From the NCBI GenBank assembly GCA_043718505.1, contig JAYSVN010000023.1:1-50838 (forward strand): a DNA stretch of 50,838 bases, read 5' to 3'. Shown in pieces: positions 1-8,242 of the stretch; within the stretch, counting starts at the first letter, position 1; each line of letters begins with the position of its first letter. A program made the translations under genes and the position numbers. This DNA comes from JAGOSA01 sp043718505. Its GTDB lineage: Bacteria; Patescibacteriota; Minisyncoccia; Phycocordibacterales; UBA9973. A model generated the notes under the pieces. That model had not been told where the DNA came from. It made no database searches and saw nothing but the letters and a program-made list of their open reading frames with translations.

Positions 1-1463
1 GGTGGCGGTGGAGGCGGAAGAATTTGACCAAGTGTCGTACAGTTGAGAATCGTGCCGTAAGCAGTACCGCCCTGATTTTGAGCAACAGCCTGGAAATAAT
101 ATGTCGTATTTGGGAATAGACCGCTAATTACAGAGCTGAAATTTCCTGAAGAATTAAATTGAGTCTGATTGCCGACTTGATTGCCAAGTGAGTTGATATT
201 GGTACCGTACTGGAACCATGTTGTCGTAGATGAAGAACCGTTCGAGCTAAATGAGCCTGAAGCGGTAAAAGCATTTTGACTTGGGAAACAATTACCGGAA
301 GTAGTAACAACACTTGGCGCATTAATTTGCTGAGTACCTGTCAGGAAAGACAGAATTGAACCACATGATTGCGATGTTGCAGTTGTATCAGCACATGCAC
401 GGAAATGATAGGTTGTATTTGGTGAAAGACTTGAGATAAAGGCAGTAAAATTACCAGACGAGCCGAACATTTGCTGTTGTGATGTCTGATTACCGAGGCT
501 CTGTGTTGTACCCCATTCAAACCAAACAGTTGTTTGAGACTGGTTTGTCGCAAATGTACCGTTTAATGTTGCGCTTGTTTGAACAACATTTGTGGCTGGT
601 TGTGTGCCGGCAGTAACATAAGCCTGTGGCTGAACAACATTGTATTCGTCATTGTCAGTCGGACCGAAACAACCTGGGTCACTTGGGTAGTCGGTAAATC
701 CATCATTGTCATTATCCTGTTGATCGCTACACTGGTAAACAGTTGGAGGAGCATTGTATTCATCGTTATCAGTTGGACCAAAGCAGCCTGGATCACTTGG
801 ATAGTCAGTTCGACCATCGTGATCATTATCGTTGCCGTCACTGCACTGATAGACGGTAGGAGGGATAACAGTGTTGCCGATTTGGAAACGAGCAACAACT
901 GAACCCTGGTGACAGAAAGTCTGAGTTATCGGACATGTACTGTCAGGTAAAATATTACCAATTGAAAGGCCGGCCGCACTAAAGAGTGCAGCTTCTTGAG
1001 CAGTATTTAAATATTGAGGAGAAGTTGTGTGTTCAGGGAAAAGCGCAGCTGAACCCGGAATGTAAGTAATAGTTTGAGGAGTACCCGGGATTGAGACAAT
1101 AGCGTTGCCCATAACAGGACTGACGCCGGTTGCCCAAACGCCACCGACGAAAATCTTCTGATTTACGGCCGGATTATTTTGAGGAGCAATACGAAGACGT
1201 GTATCAGGTGCAATTTGGTTACCGGTGTTGTGGTAGTAGACAGTTACTGAAACAACTTCACCTGGTGCCATTGAAACACTTGGAGACCAGCAATTGAAAC
1301 AGCCCGGATTTTGTGTGTAGTTTGAAACACGGGTTGTCTGGTAGTCATTCGGATTTATATTAAAAGTTACACTTGCGTTCGCCCGAGAAATTGCCACACC
1401 AAAGAATGCCGTTGCGGCAACCGTGAACACAAAAATTATTTTTAATATATTCTTCATTTGCAT
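1..1463 (-). CDS. Secreted repeat protein with Ca-binding-like and fibronectin-type repeats (3' end cut by window)
   Basis: Reading frame is open from the start at 1463 to the window edge, so the C-terminus is missing. A signal peptide occupies about residues 1-30 (hydrophobic run, then ANA before the mature part), so the product is exported. Residues 31-200 look like an Ig or DUF11-type beta domain. Residues 205-237 and 243-275 are two near-identical 33-residue repeats with the pattern CSD-DNDxDGxTDYPSDPGCFGPTDNDEYN, an Asp/Asn-rich probable Ca-binding loop with a cysteine pair. Two fibronectin-III-like repeats follow (each with xxATLNG and SPNTTYxF signatures). An AGGAG lies 6 nt before the 1463 ATG; a second in-frame ATG at 1457 is possible. 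This is one of few genes here with a Shine-Dalgarno. Probable surface protein; specific role unknown. Confidence 0.8.
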   Translation of the reverse strand, partial: MQMKNILKIIFVFTVAATAFFGVAISRANASVTFNINPNDYQTTRVSNYTQNPGCFNCWSPSVSMAPGEVVSVTVYYHNTGNQIAPDTRLRIAPQNNPAVNQKIFVGGVWATGVSPVMGNAIVSIPGTPQTITYIPGSAALFPEHTTSPQYLNTAQEAALFSAAGLSIGNILPDSTCPITQTFCHQGSVVARFQIGNTVIPPTVYQCSDGNDNDHDGRTDYPSDPGCFGPTDNDEYNAPPTVYQCSDQQDNDNDGFTDYPSDPGCFGPTDNDEYNVVQPQAYVTAGTQPATNVVQTSATLNGTFATNQSQTTVWFEWGTTQSLGNQTSQQQMFGSSGNFTAFISSLSPNTTYHFRACADTTATSQSCGSILSFLTGTQQINAPSVVTTSGNCFPSQNAFTASGSFSSNGSSSTTTWFQYGTNINSLGNQVGNQTQFNSSGNFSSVISGLFPNTTYYFQAVAQNQGGTAYGTILNCTTLGQILPPPPP

Positions 1464-1536
1464 ATGCTTCTCCTTTTATAAATAATAAACAGTAAATTTT
1501 AAACTTACTTTTAAAAATTCGAGTCTCCTCAAATTC

Positions 1537-1570
1537 TTGAAAATAAGGAGGTCTCTAATGCGAGACCTCC
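1537..1570 (-). terminator. Intrinsic terminator after the 780-residue gene
   Basis: A perfect 9-bp inverted repeat, GGAGGTCTC (1547-1555) and GAGACCTCC (1562-1570), has a 6-nt loop. On the minus strand it is followed by TTATTTT. It lies just downstream of the stop codon at 1602. Confidence 0.75.
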
Positions 1571-1601
1571 AATTTGTTATTACAGTAATTTAAATAGCGT
1601 T

Positions 1602-3944
1602 CTACCTGCGTCCGTTCATTGCTATGCCGCGTCCTCCGTTGCCTCTTGATTGATTCATATTCTGATTCATTTGAGGGCGCGGAGCTTGTGATTGTTGCAT
1701 GCTTTGATTTTGGCGCTGCATGTTTTGCTGCGGAGCAACATTCTGACGAGCCGGAGCTTGTTGAGCAACTCTTTGAGTCTGCTGCGTCGGCTGAGTTTGC
1801 GACGGAGCCTGTGTCTGCGGTGTTGTATTCCGATTTTGAGAAGCATTGTAATTACTCTTCTGTTCCGGTTGATACGTTTGTCTCTGCTGAGACACATCCG
1901 ATAACTGACTTCCGTTGCCATTTCCCCTGCCACCAGTAACTCTGTTCGCCTGATCTATATTATTTTGGTAATTAGATCTTTGGCCAACATTATTCTGTTG
2001 CTGGTTTGTCTGTACTTGTTGCTGATATCGCTCCAGGTTTTTATTAACACCATTCGAGCGACCTTGATTGTTCTGTTGAAAGTTATTTCTTTGAACATCA
2101 TTTGCAACACGCTGATCGTTGTTACGAGCTGCGACATCTTGCTGAGGAAATGTGGAATTGCGGGCTGTAGTTTGGTTACTCTTTGGCGCAAAATCATTCT
2201 GCACCGAACCATTGCTACGGCTTCCCCTACCTCCGGTCACATTTCTAGCCTGTTCAACTTTAGCTGTTTCAGAACGAGTAACATCATTAAATGAAGTTTG
2301 ATTCATTTTTGTGCTGCCTGTTCTTGTATCGCTTGCTCTAGTTCCTTGGAACTGAGTTTGATTTTGGCTGACAACATTACTTCTACCCTTACTTACTGCA
2401 TTGTTTGTTACATCATTAAATTTTGATGCATCATTGAATGCAGGTGTAGTTGCAGTCGTTATGCTTGACCTCATTCCGCGACCGCCAGTTACATTTTGGG
2501 CGTCGTTGACCTTTGCATTATTAACCGTTGAGTTATTAGCTCCTACGTCGCTTAATCTTGCAAGGCTGGAATGAGTAGACGTTGATCCCGTGTTAGGGGT
2601 TGCCATTCCATTACGATTAATGGTGCCGCCGTCATCTGGATTCCATGGATCTGTTCCACCTGTTGTACCTCCGGTGTTTCCACCTGTACCTGTAGGAATA
2701 CCCCCGTTTGTTGTTGCTGTACCTGTTGATGTTGTCCAGTCTCCGTTACTCGTACCTGCTGGTCCGTTTTGCGGATTTTGCGGTGAGCCGGTTGGCCAAG
2801 GATTTGGATTAGGATTTACCGGAGTAGTTCCAGTATGTGTCCAGTTCCAAGTTTGAGTAACAGGATTATAAACAAATGTACTGCGATCGCTGTAGTCGTT
2901 GTAGCTTCTATCACTATAGTCTCTATAACTTCTGTCGCTGTAATCGTTGTAACTATTGTCTATGTTGTAGATGTTGGTGATTTGGGCTTGTTGCCATGGT
3001 GACATACCTTGGTTTTGGCCACAATTGTTGTAGCCTCCGCCAAAATTATTGTAACCTCCACCAAAACCTCCTGAAGAATACCCGGCACCAAAGCCAACAC
3101 TGGCACTAATACTGGCACTAAAACCACCGCCGAAAGTCGAAGTCGCATAAGGACCATAACCTGTTTGGTAAGGTCCACAATATGGTTGCGGTGGCGGACA
3201 ATACGGTACTGGAGGTGGGCAATAAGGTGTTTGGAGAACTCCATAACCCTGATTTTGCCCTTGCGAATAGTAATTATTCGTCACGTACGTATCGCCTGCG
3301 TCGGCTCCGCCAGCTGTTGCTGTAGCAATTGCTGTAACGTCACCATTGTCGCCACCATCACTTTTAGATTCGCGATGTTGTGATTCCGGTGCGTCATAAT
3401 CTGATCCTGCGCCACTACCTTCTGAAGAAAATGTTTCTTCTTCGGGTTTAGCGATGTCAGGCGGATTCAAGCATGTTGCGTAACAGATAATCATTGGCGG
3501 ATAGTCTTTTTCCAGAGTTTCATCCAATTCATTTGGATCAACTCCGAAATAGTCTTCCCCTTCGACAGCTGCTCTTCCTTTTTTACCGTCCTGGGTTACT
3601 GCCGCAAACGTATTGTCTTTGGCAACTCCAAGCGGATATATCCACGGTGTAGCTTTGTACCGGTGAATAAAAGGAATTATGGATTCAAAATATTCTGCTG
3701 TGATAACAGTTCCAGGCGCCCATGATTGGGACTGGTAGGTTAACATTTCGTAATACTTTTCCTTGGCAGCATCATTAATTTTTTCATCAGCGTACATGCT
3801 GGTAAATTCTTCAGTGGTGTAATTTATCCTTTTTCCTGCATCGTCGTATTTATACGGCGCAACGGGGCTAAGGGCGTAACAATTTTGGAATGCAGAAATA
3901 GACACTGCTATTAGTACTGCAATGTAAATGAACTTTGTCTTCAT
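1602..3944 (-). CDS. Secreted low-complexity Asn/Gln-rich protein with GGRG repeats, 780 aa
   Basis: A signal peptide covers about residues 1-24. Residues 25-165 form the only globular-looking part. The remainder is low complexity: a Gly/Tyr/Cys/Pro-rich stretch with PYCPPP repeats, a run of DYSDRSY units near residues 335-355, Gly/Thr-rich linkers, and then an N/Q-rich tail. The tail contains repeated units ending VTGGRG (three copies preceded by a DAQN, EQARN or DQANR variant) and repeated FNDVT units. The last residues again carry GGRG and end in RR. Composition suggests a disordered surface or matrix protein; no catalytic family is recognised. A TTGACT-17-TATCAT promoter lies upstream with a leader of about 20 nt and no Shine-Dalgarno. 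The gene is divergent from pilB. Confidence 0.75.
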   Translation of the reverse strand: MKTKFIYIAVLIAVSISAFQNCYALSPVAPYKYDDAGKRINYTTEEFTSMYADEKINDAAKEKYYEMLTYQSQSWAPGTVITAEYFESIIPFIHRYKATPWIYPLGVAKDNTFAAVTQDGKKGRAAVEGEDYFGVDPNELDETLEKDYPPMIICYATCLNPPDIAKPEEETFSSEGSGAGSDYDAPESQHRESKSDGGDNGDVTAIATATAGGADAGDTYVTNNYYSQGQNQGYGVLQTPYCPPPVPYCPPPQPYCGPYQTGYGPYATSTFGGGFSASISASVGFGAGYSSGGFGGGYNNFGGGYNNCGQNQGMSPWQQAQITNIYNIDNSYNDYSDRSYRDYSDRSYNDYSDRSTFVYNPVTQTWNWTHTGTTPVNPNPNPWPTGSPQNPQNGPAGTSNGDWTTSTGTATTNGGIPTGTGGNTGGTTGGTDPWNPDDGGTINRNGMATPNTGSTSTHSSLARLSDVGANNSTVNNAKVNDAQNVTGGRGMRSSITTATTPAFNDASKFNDVTNNAVSKGRSNVVSQNQTQFQGTRASDTRTGSTKMNQTSFNDVTRSETAKVEQARNVTGGRGSRSNGSVQNDFAPKSNQTTARNSTFPQQDVAARNNDQRVANDVQRNNFQQNNQGRSNGVNKNLERYQQQVQTNQQQNNVGQRSNYQNNIDQANRVTGGRGNGNGSQLSDVSQQRQTYQPEQKSNYNASQNRNTTPQTQAPSQTQPTQQTQRVAQQAPARQNVAPQQNMQRQNQSMQQSQAPRPQMNQNMNQSRGNGGRGIAMNGRR

Positions 3945-3971
3945 CTTTTTTAGATTTAGTTATTTTGGTTC

Positions 3972-4000
3972 ATGATACCACTTCCTGCTATAAAAGTCAA
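3972..4000 (-). promoter_or_regulatory. Promoter of the 780-residue secreted-protein gene
   Basis: On the minus strand TTGACT (4000-3995), a 17-nt spacer and TATCAT (3977-3972) form a near-consensus sigma-70 promoter. The ATG follows 27 nt after the -10 box, so this mRNA has a leader, unlike most genes in the window. Confidence 0.65.
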
Positions 4001-4062
4001 GCTCCACAAGGCTTTTACCTATTTTGCCCCTCTTTTCACCAAATTAGCCTTTATTTCCATGC

Positions 4063-4068
4063 TACAAT
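4063..4068 (+). promoter_or_regulatory. -10 box of pilB (leaderless arrangement)
   Basis: TACAAT ends 6 nt before the pilB ATG at 4075, so transcription should start at the start codon. No clear -35 box was seen. Confidence 0.55.
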
Positions 4069-4074
4069 TTCCCT

Positions 4075-5769
4075 ATGCCCCAGTTCGATGAAGTAAAAGA
4101 AATGAAGAAGATTGACGACCTCAAAAAGAAGGAGGAGGAGGAGCTTATCCAAATGCTGGCCGAGCAAAAGTACCAAATCCCCTACGTTAATCTCAATAAT
4201 ATGCCTATTGAAAACGAGGCTGTCCGCGCTATTCCCGAAAATGAAGCCCGTGAGATAGAAGCCGCGCCTTTTAAAGTCCTGGGTAAAACCATTCATGTTG
4301 CTGTTCACTCTCCTGAGCGTTCTGAGATTCAGGAACTTCATAAAACACTTGAGGGTAAGGGTCTTAATCCTATTTTCTACATGGCTTCACGCGCTTCACT
4401 TGAAAAAGTCTGGGAGCGATATAAAGAAATTTCATACGCTGACCGTGTTAAGGCCGGCTCGCTTGATATTTCCGGTGATAAGCTTGTTGAGCTTGGTAAA
4501 GAGATTCACGTTATTGCTGATCTCACTAAAATGATTGAAAAAGTATCGGCTGATGATAAAACGCATAAAATCACTCACCTACTTGAAATTATTTTGGCTG
4601 GTGCGATATCAATGAACGCTTCTGATATTCATATTGAACCGGAAGAAGATCGTATTCGTTTGCGTTATCGTCTCGATGGTGTGCTTGAAGACGTTCTTTT
4701 TTTTAACTATGACGTTTATAAATATTTAAATTCTCGCATTAAGCTTCTCTCTGGCATGAAGCTTACTTTGGTCAAAAATCAGGACGGCCGATTCTCTATT
4801 TGGGTTGGTGAGTCTGAAATTTCGGTCCGTGTTTCAGCTATTCCGGGCACATATGGTGAATCAACTGTTATGCGTTTACTTAATCCGAAATCTATTCAGG
4901 TTGATCTCGAGGAAATGGGTATTGAGCCGAAACTTTTTAAAGTTATTGAAACTGAAATTAAAAAGCCGAACGGCCTCATCCTCATTACTGGTCCGACAGG
5001 TTCGGGTAAAACCACGACACTCTACGCTTTTTTGCGTAAAATTTATTCAGAAGAAATAAAAATTATTACTATTGAAGATCCGGTTGAATATCATCTCAAA
5101 GGTATCACCCAGACGCAAACAGATCATAAAAAAGGCTACACATTTTTGGAAGGTTTGCGAAGTGCTCTTCGTCAGGACCCGGACGTTATCATGGTTGGTG
5201 AAATTCGTGATCCGGAAACTGCCAAGATTGCCGTTGAATCGGCCCTCACCGGCCACTTGGTTTTTTCCACACTCCACACCAATAATGCCGCCGGTGTTAT
5301 TCCTCGCCTGATTGACCTCGACGTCAATCCAAAAATTTTGGTTTCAGCGCTTACTCTTTCTATGGCACAGCGCCTCATTCGAAAACTCTGCCCGATTTGC
5401 AAAGAGAAGCGCCCACCAACACCTGACGAAGAAACACTCATACGAAAAATCCTCAATGACGCCGTCAGCGAAGGTAAAAATATTGAAGCCTATGGTGTCA
5501 AAGCTGACCAGAAAGTAGAGTTATTTGTGCCAAAAGGTTGCGATAAATGTAACCTCGGCTATAAAGGCCGCATTGGGGTTTTCGAGGCTATTTATACTGA
5601 TGAAAATTTAGAAAAGCTTATTCCGAGCAATCCTTCTGAGCGCGATATTAAAAAAATCGGCCAAATGCAGGGCACGCTTGATATGAAAGAAGATGGGGTT
5701 GTTAAAGTTTTAAATGGTGTGACAAGTTTTGAGGAATTGCGAAGTGTGGTTGATTTGGATGAAGAATAA
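4075..5769 (+). CDS. pilB: Type IV pilus assembly ATPase PilB / GspE family
   Basis: Hexameric ATPase that drives pilus (or type II-like pseudopilus) extension at the cytoplasmic membrane; 564 aa, normal length. An N-terminal MshEN-like region (about 1-140) precedes the ATPase core. Walker A GPTGSGKT is at residues 306-313, the Asp box and His box lie between, and the Walker B-type GEIRD is at 375-379. A tetracysteine zinc site is formed by CPIC and CDKC in the C-terminal part. Other pilus genes are not in the window, so this gene stands alone between a divergent secreted-protein gene and the structured RNA. The start at 4075 is supported by a -10 box 6 nt upstream; a second ATG at 4102 is possible. 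Confidence 0.93.
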   Translation: MPQFDEVKEMKKIDDLKKKEEEELIQMLAEQKYQIPYVNLNNMPIENEAVRAIPENEAREIEAAPFKVLGKTIHVAVHSPERSEIQELHKTLEGKGLNPIFYMASRASLEKVWERYKEISYADRVKAGSLDISGDKLVELGKEIHVIADLTKMIEKVSADDKTHKITHLLEIILAGAISMNASDIHIEPEEDRIRLRYRLDGVLEDVLFFNYDVYKYLNSRIKLLSGMKLTLVKNQDGRFSIWVGESEISVRVSAIPGTYGESTVMRLLNPKSIQVDLEEMGIEPKLFKVIETEIKKPNGLILITGPTGSGKTTTLYAFLRKIYSEEIKIITIEDPVEYHLKGITQTQTDHKKGYTFLEGLRSALRQDPDVIMVGEIRDPETAKIAVESALTGHLVFSTLHTNNAAGVIPRLIDLDVNPKILVSALTLSMAQRLIRKLCPICKEKRPPTPDEETLIRKILNDAVSEGKNIEAYGVKADQKVELFVPKGCDKCNLGYKGRIGVFEAIYTDENLEKLIPSNPSERDIKKIGQMQGTLDMKEDGVVKVLNGVTSFEELRSVVDLDEE

Positions 5770-5784
5770 AAAACCCAAAGAAAA

Positions 5785-5938
5785 AGGCCTTGAATCTCTA
5801 AACAATCCTTATATCCCGGAGGATAAAAGTAAAAGATTTTTGAAGGATAGTCCCAGGAACACGGCCGAAGCCATGCACCAAGACGTCCTTCGCAAAACTC
5901 TATAGACGTTGATCCGATTGCTTAGAGATTCAAGACCT
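5785..5938 (-). ncRNA. Structured RNA, 6S-like (ssrS) candidate
   Basis: A closing stem of 23 bp joins 5916-5938 to 5785-5807. As RNA from the minus strand every position pairs, two through G-U wobbles; on the plus strand those become A-C mismatches, which assigns the strand. Inside lies a GAAGGA/UCCUUC stem (5842-5847 with 5886-5891) capped by a long apical hairpin (5850-5884) ending in a C(UUCG)G tetraloop. On the 3' side of the central bubble a small hairpin UAUCC-UCCG-GGAUA (5812-5825) has a C(UNCG)G loop. On the minus strand the closing stem is followed by TTTTTCTTT, consistent with termination. Closing stem, open central bubble with a 3'-side mini-hairpin and long apical arm is the 6S RNA architecture. 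The structure is seen; the 6S identity is inferred. It fills most of the 331-bp gap between pilB and ruvB. Confidence 0.6.
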
Positions 5939-6044
5939 CTTCCAAGAATTAATTGGAGAAATCTGCTATTATTTCAATTGTAGTTCGGTGGCAAAAATTG
6001 AAAGACATACCTTGTGTGTATGTCTGTGGAAAAAATGTTAATTG

Positions 6045-6058
6045 TGTGGATAACCACA
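6045..6058 (+). promoter_or_regulatory. Perfect DnaA box / small inverted repeat upstream of ruvB
   Basis: TGTGGATAA (6045-6053) is the exact reverse complement of the DnaA consensus. It is embedded in TGTGG-ATAA-CCACA, an inverted repeat with a 4-nt centre. It lies about 50 nt before the chosen ruvB start. Confidence 0.45.
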
Positions 6059-6100
6059 GTTATTTGCCGATCTGAACAGATTGTATCACAACTAAAATTT

Positions 6101-7153
6101 ATGTCAAGAGATTCAAATACTGATAATCAAACTAATGAAGGGTTTAAAAAACCGGCTGATGACGGTTTTCTTGACGTTACTCTTCGCCCCGCGAAATGGG
6201 AAGAATACATCGGACAAGGTCACATCAAGGAAAATCTCCGCATTTTACTTGATGCCGCGCGTGAGCGTGGCCATACAGCTGAGCATATTCTCTTTTATGG
6301 TCCGCCGGGTCTTGGAAAAACCACACTCGCCCATCTCATTGCCAAAGAAACTGGTAGAAATATCCGTGTGACATCTGGTCCGGCAATTGAACGTGTCGGT
6401 GATCTGGCTTCTATTCTCACCAACCTTACACCTGGTGACATTTTATTTATCGATGAAATCCATCGCCTCAATAAATTAATTGAAGAGGTTCTCTACCCTG
6501 CCATGGAAGGCGGCACACTCGACATTATCATCGGCAAAGGTCCTTCGGCTCGTACAATTCAGCTTGAGCTTCCGCCTTTTACACTCATCGCCGCCACAAC
6601 TCGTATTTCCCTCTTGTCTGCGCCACTTCGTTCACGTTTTTCCGGCGGCACGTTTCGTCTTGAATACTACACACCGGAAGAAATTGAGAAAATCATTGAA
6701 CGTTCAGCGAAAATTTTGGAAATTGAGCTCAACAACGATGCCCGTAGTGAAATTGCCAAGAGAAGCCGCCGCACCCCTCGTACTGCCAACTACTTTCTTA
6801 AGCGTGTCCGTGACTATGCCCAAGTTCACAAAACCGATGCCGGTGGTGATGCTGCTAAGAAAGCTCTTGCGCTTCTTGGTGTTGATGAATATGGTCTTGG
6901 TCAAACAGACAGGCAGCTTTTAGAAGTTCTTATAGAAAAATTTAACGGCGGACCGGTTGGCGTCAAAACCCTTGCCGCAGCCACCAGTGAAGAAGAAGGT
7001 ACTATTGAAGAAGTTATTGAACCATACTTATTACAAATTGGTTTCCTTGAGCGCACTCCGCGCGGCCGCACCGCCACCAAGCGCGCGTACGACCATCTCG
7101 GTTTTGAATATAAAGAAGAAAATAACGAGCCTAAGCAAGATACTCTTATATAA
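6101..7153 (+). CDS. ruvB: Holliday junction branch-migration ATPase RuvB
   Basis: RuvB forms hexameric rings that, with RuvA, drive branch migration of Holliday junctions for RuvC to resolve. With the start at 6101 the protein is 350 aa, close to the usual 330-350. Walker A GPPGLGKT is at residues 67-74, DEIH (Walker B) follows, and the C-terminal winged-helix with PRGRTATKRAY is complete. The open frame runs back to 6014, but the extra 29 residues do not resemble RuvB and cross the DnaA-box repeat, so they are treated as non-coding. ruvC lies 1.5 kb downstream on the same strand; ruvA is not in the window. Confidence 0.95.
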   Translation: MSRDSNTDNQTNEGFKKPADDGFLDVTLRPAKWEEYIGQGHIKENLRILLDAARERGHTAEHILFYGPPGLGKTTLAHLIAKETGRNIRVTSGPAIERVGDLASILTNLTPGDILFIDEIHRLNKLIEEVLYPAMEGGTLDIIIGKGPSARTIQLELPPFTLIAATTRISLLSAPLRSRFSGGTFRLEYYTPEEIEKIIERSAKILEIELNNDARSEIAKRSRRTPRTANYFLKRVRDYAQVHKTDAGGDAAKKALALLGVDEYGLGQTDRQLLEVLIEKFNGGPVGVKTLAAATSEEEGTIEEVIEPYLLQIGFLERTPRGRTATKRAYDHLGFEYKEENNEPKQDTLI

Positions 7154-7169
7154 AGACACAAAAAAATAA

Positions 7170-7199
7170 AAACCCCTCGTGTTGAAGGGTTTATTTTTT
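7170..7199. terminator. Bidirectional terminator between ruvB and the 101-aa gene
   Basis: AAACCC (7170-7175) pairs with GGGTTT (7187-7192), followed by ATTTTTT on the plus strand. The minus strand also has a T-rich run after the stem, fitting two convergent genes. Confidence 0.65.
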
Positions 7200-7208
7200 A
7201 ATAAAATA

Positions 7209-7514
7209 TTATTTTTTTACAGATTGTATTGCCTTACTTTGTAGTACGTGGGCTTCTTTTATAGCATCAATAAGCATTCCATTATTTTTTGGATTCTCTC
7301 TACCACAAGAATGCCAATGCTGCGGATTATTAAAATAATTTTCAGCTCCCGTAGAGTTACCGGCTAAAAATAACATTCGACTCAATTGAAACTTAGTTAC
7401 TTCTCCGCGCTCTGTTTTTACTCTGAATTCCATATAGTTAATAAGTTCTGAGTCTGACATAGGCACGTCGGGATGTACGGTCGTATAGTCATGATCTTTC
7501 GTAATAGTATCCAT
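7209..7514 (-). CDS. Hypothetical soluble protein, 101 aa
   Basis: Not recognised. The protein has no signal peptide or membrane segment. An acidic N-terminus is followed by a short amphipathic helical region with FQLSRMLFLAG, then a conserved-looking HWHSCGRENPK segment with two His and one Cys that could be functional, and a helical Lys-rich end. The gene converges on ruvB and shares a terminator with it. No clear promoter or Shine-Dalgarno is visible before the ATG at 7514. The coding prediction rests on uninterrupted frame and plausible composition. Confidence 0.55.
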   Translation of the reverse strand: MDTITKDHDYTTVHPDVPMSDSELINYMEFRVKTERGEVTKFQLSRMLFLAGNSTGAENYFNNPQHWHSCGRENPKNNGMLIDAIKEAHVLQSKAIQSVKK

Positions 7515-7595
7515 ATCGCTTTTTTTAATTGTGGTTTTTTAGAGATTACCTTTTTTAAGGTAAATGTCAATAAAAGAGGTTTGCTCGGTATGGTC

Positions 7596-7623
7596 TTGAC
7601 ACCCCGTTTTACAGGTCTATAGT
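7596..7623 (+). promoter_or_regulatory. Near-consensus promoter of the 187-aa secreted protein
   Basis: TTGACA (7596-7601), a 16-nt spacer and TATAGT (7618-7623). The ATG at 7630 starts 6 nt after the -10 box. This is the clearest complete leaderless promoter on the plus strand. Confidence 0.75.
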
Positions 7624-7629
7624 GAGTTT

Positions 7630-8193
7630 ATGAAGCAATATACATATGTTTTCGCAGGTGTGTTCGCTCTCTTATTAATAATCACAGGTGTTAAGGTTGT
7701 ACGGGCTGAACTACAGTCAATGTGTCCGGCAGATTGTCGCGTGTATGTATCAAGTAATGGTGATGTTTTATTGACACCATATACAACACAGTTGTCATTT
7801 AATGGTCAGACTTACTATAACCAGAACATGACTGAAAGTGCTCTCCAAAGTGTACTCAGGAAGCAGTGCAAGACTGGTTGTAAAGTTTATAAAGAAGAAA
7901 ACGGTAATGCGGTTTTGTCTTATAAGAGTGGGCCTTATAATTCCTCTGTTGTGAATATAAACCAGTCAATGTGCCCAACAGACTGCGCAACGTATGTTTC
8001 TCAAAATGGCGCCATTATTTTGGTTGATCTTGTTCACAACCTGGCGCTCAATGGCCAAGTTTATAATCATGTAAACCTCGATAATGCAGGGATAGCAGCC
8101 GTTATCCGTAACGAATGCGCTTCTAGCTGTCAGGTTTATAGAGGAGTAGACAACCAAGTAATTACAGATTACACAGTGGAAATCGAAAGCTAA
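7630..8193 (+). CDS. Secreted cysteine-rich protein with an internal duplication, 187 aa
   Basis: An N-terminal hydrophobic segment (about residues 5-25) is a signal peptide or anchor. The mature protein is two repeats of about 75 residues. Each begins QSMCPxDC, continues through a beta-rich LxxNGQxYxxxN segment and ends with a C-x3-C pair followed by VY, giving four cysteines per repeat and eight in total. The even, regularly placed cysteines suggest disulfide-bonded extracytoplasmic domains. The repeats have diverged strongly, so the duplication is old. No known family is recognised. The gene has a strong promoter and its own terminator, so it is a single-gene unit and probably well expressed. 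Confidence 0.8.
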   Translation: MKQYTYVFAGVFALLLIITGVKVVRAELQSMCPADCRVYVSSNGDVLLTPYTTQLSFNGQTYYNQNMTESALQSVLRKQCKTGCKVYKEENGNAVLSYKSGPYNSSVVNINQSMCPTDCATYVSQNGAIILVDLVHNLALNGQVYNHVNLDNAGIAAVIRNECASSCQVYRGVDNQVITDYTVEIES

Positions 8194-8217
8194 TAGTATA
8201 AAATATCCAAATTAAAT

Positions 8218-8242
8218 CCCCCGCTTTTAGTGCGGGGGTTTT
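8218..8242. terminator. Strong terminator between the 187-aa and 93-aa genes
   Basis: CCCCCGC (8218-8224), a 7-nt loop and GCGGGGG (8232-8238), followed by TTTTAG. It lies between convergent genes and probably serves both. Confidence 0.8.

Noticed and set aside
640..870. Direct DNA repeats that could suggest a CRISPR array
   Set aside because: There are only two copies, they are imperfect at DNA level, and they encode the 33-residue protein repeat. No palindromic repeat unit or spacer regularity is present.
579..902. Open frame on the plus strand opposite the first secreted-protein gene
   Set aside because: It is the antisense shadow of the repeat region: the minus frame has a signal peptide, Ca-loop repeats and a Shine-Dalgarno, while this frame has none and a hydrophobic, unlikely composition.
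5785..5938. SRP (4.5S) RNA identity for the structured RNA
   Set aside because: The plus-strand CCAGG...GAAG segment looked similar, but the conserved GGAA tetraloop and AGCA internal loop are missing and the pairing evidence places the RNA on the minus strand.
6014..6100. 29-residue N-terminal extension of RuvB
   Set aside because: It does not match the family, crosses the DnaA-box palindrome and has no promoter or Shine-Dalgarno before it.
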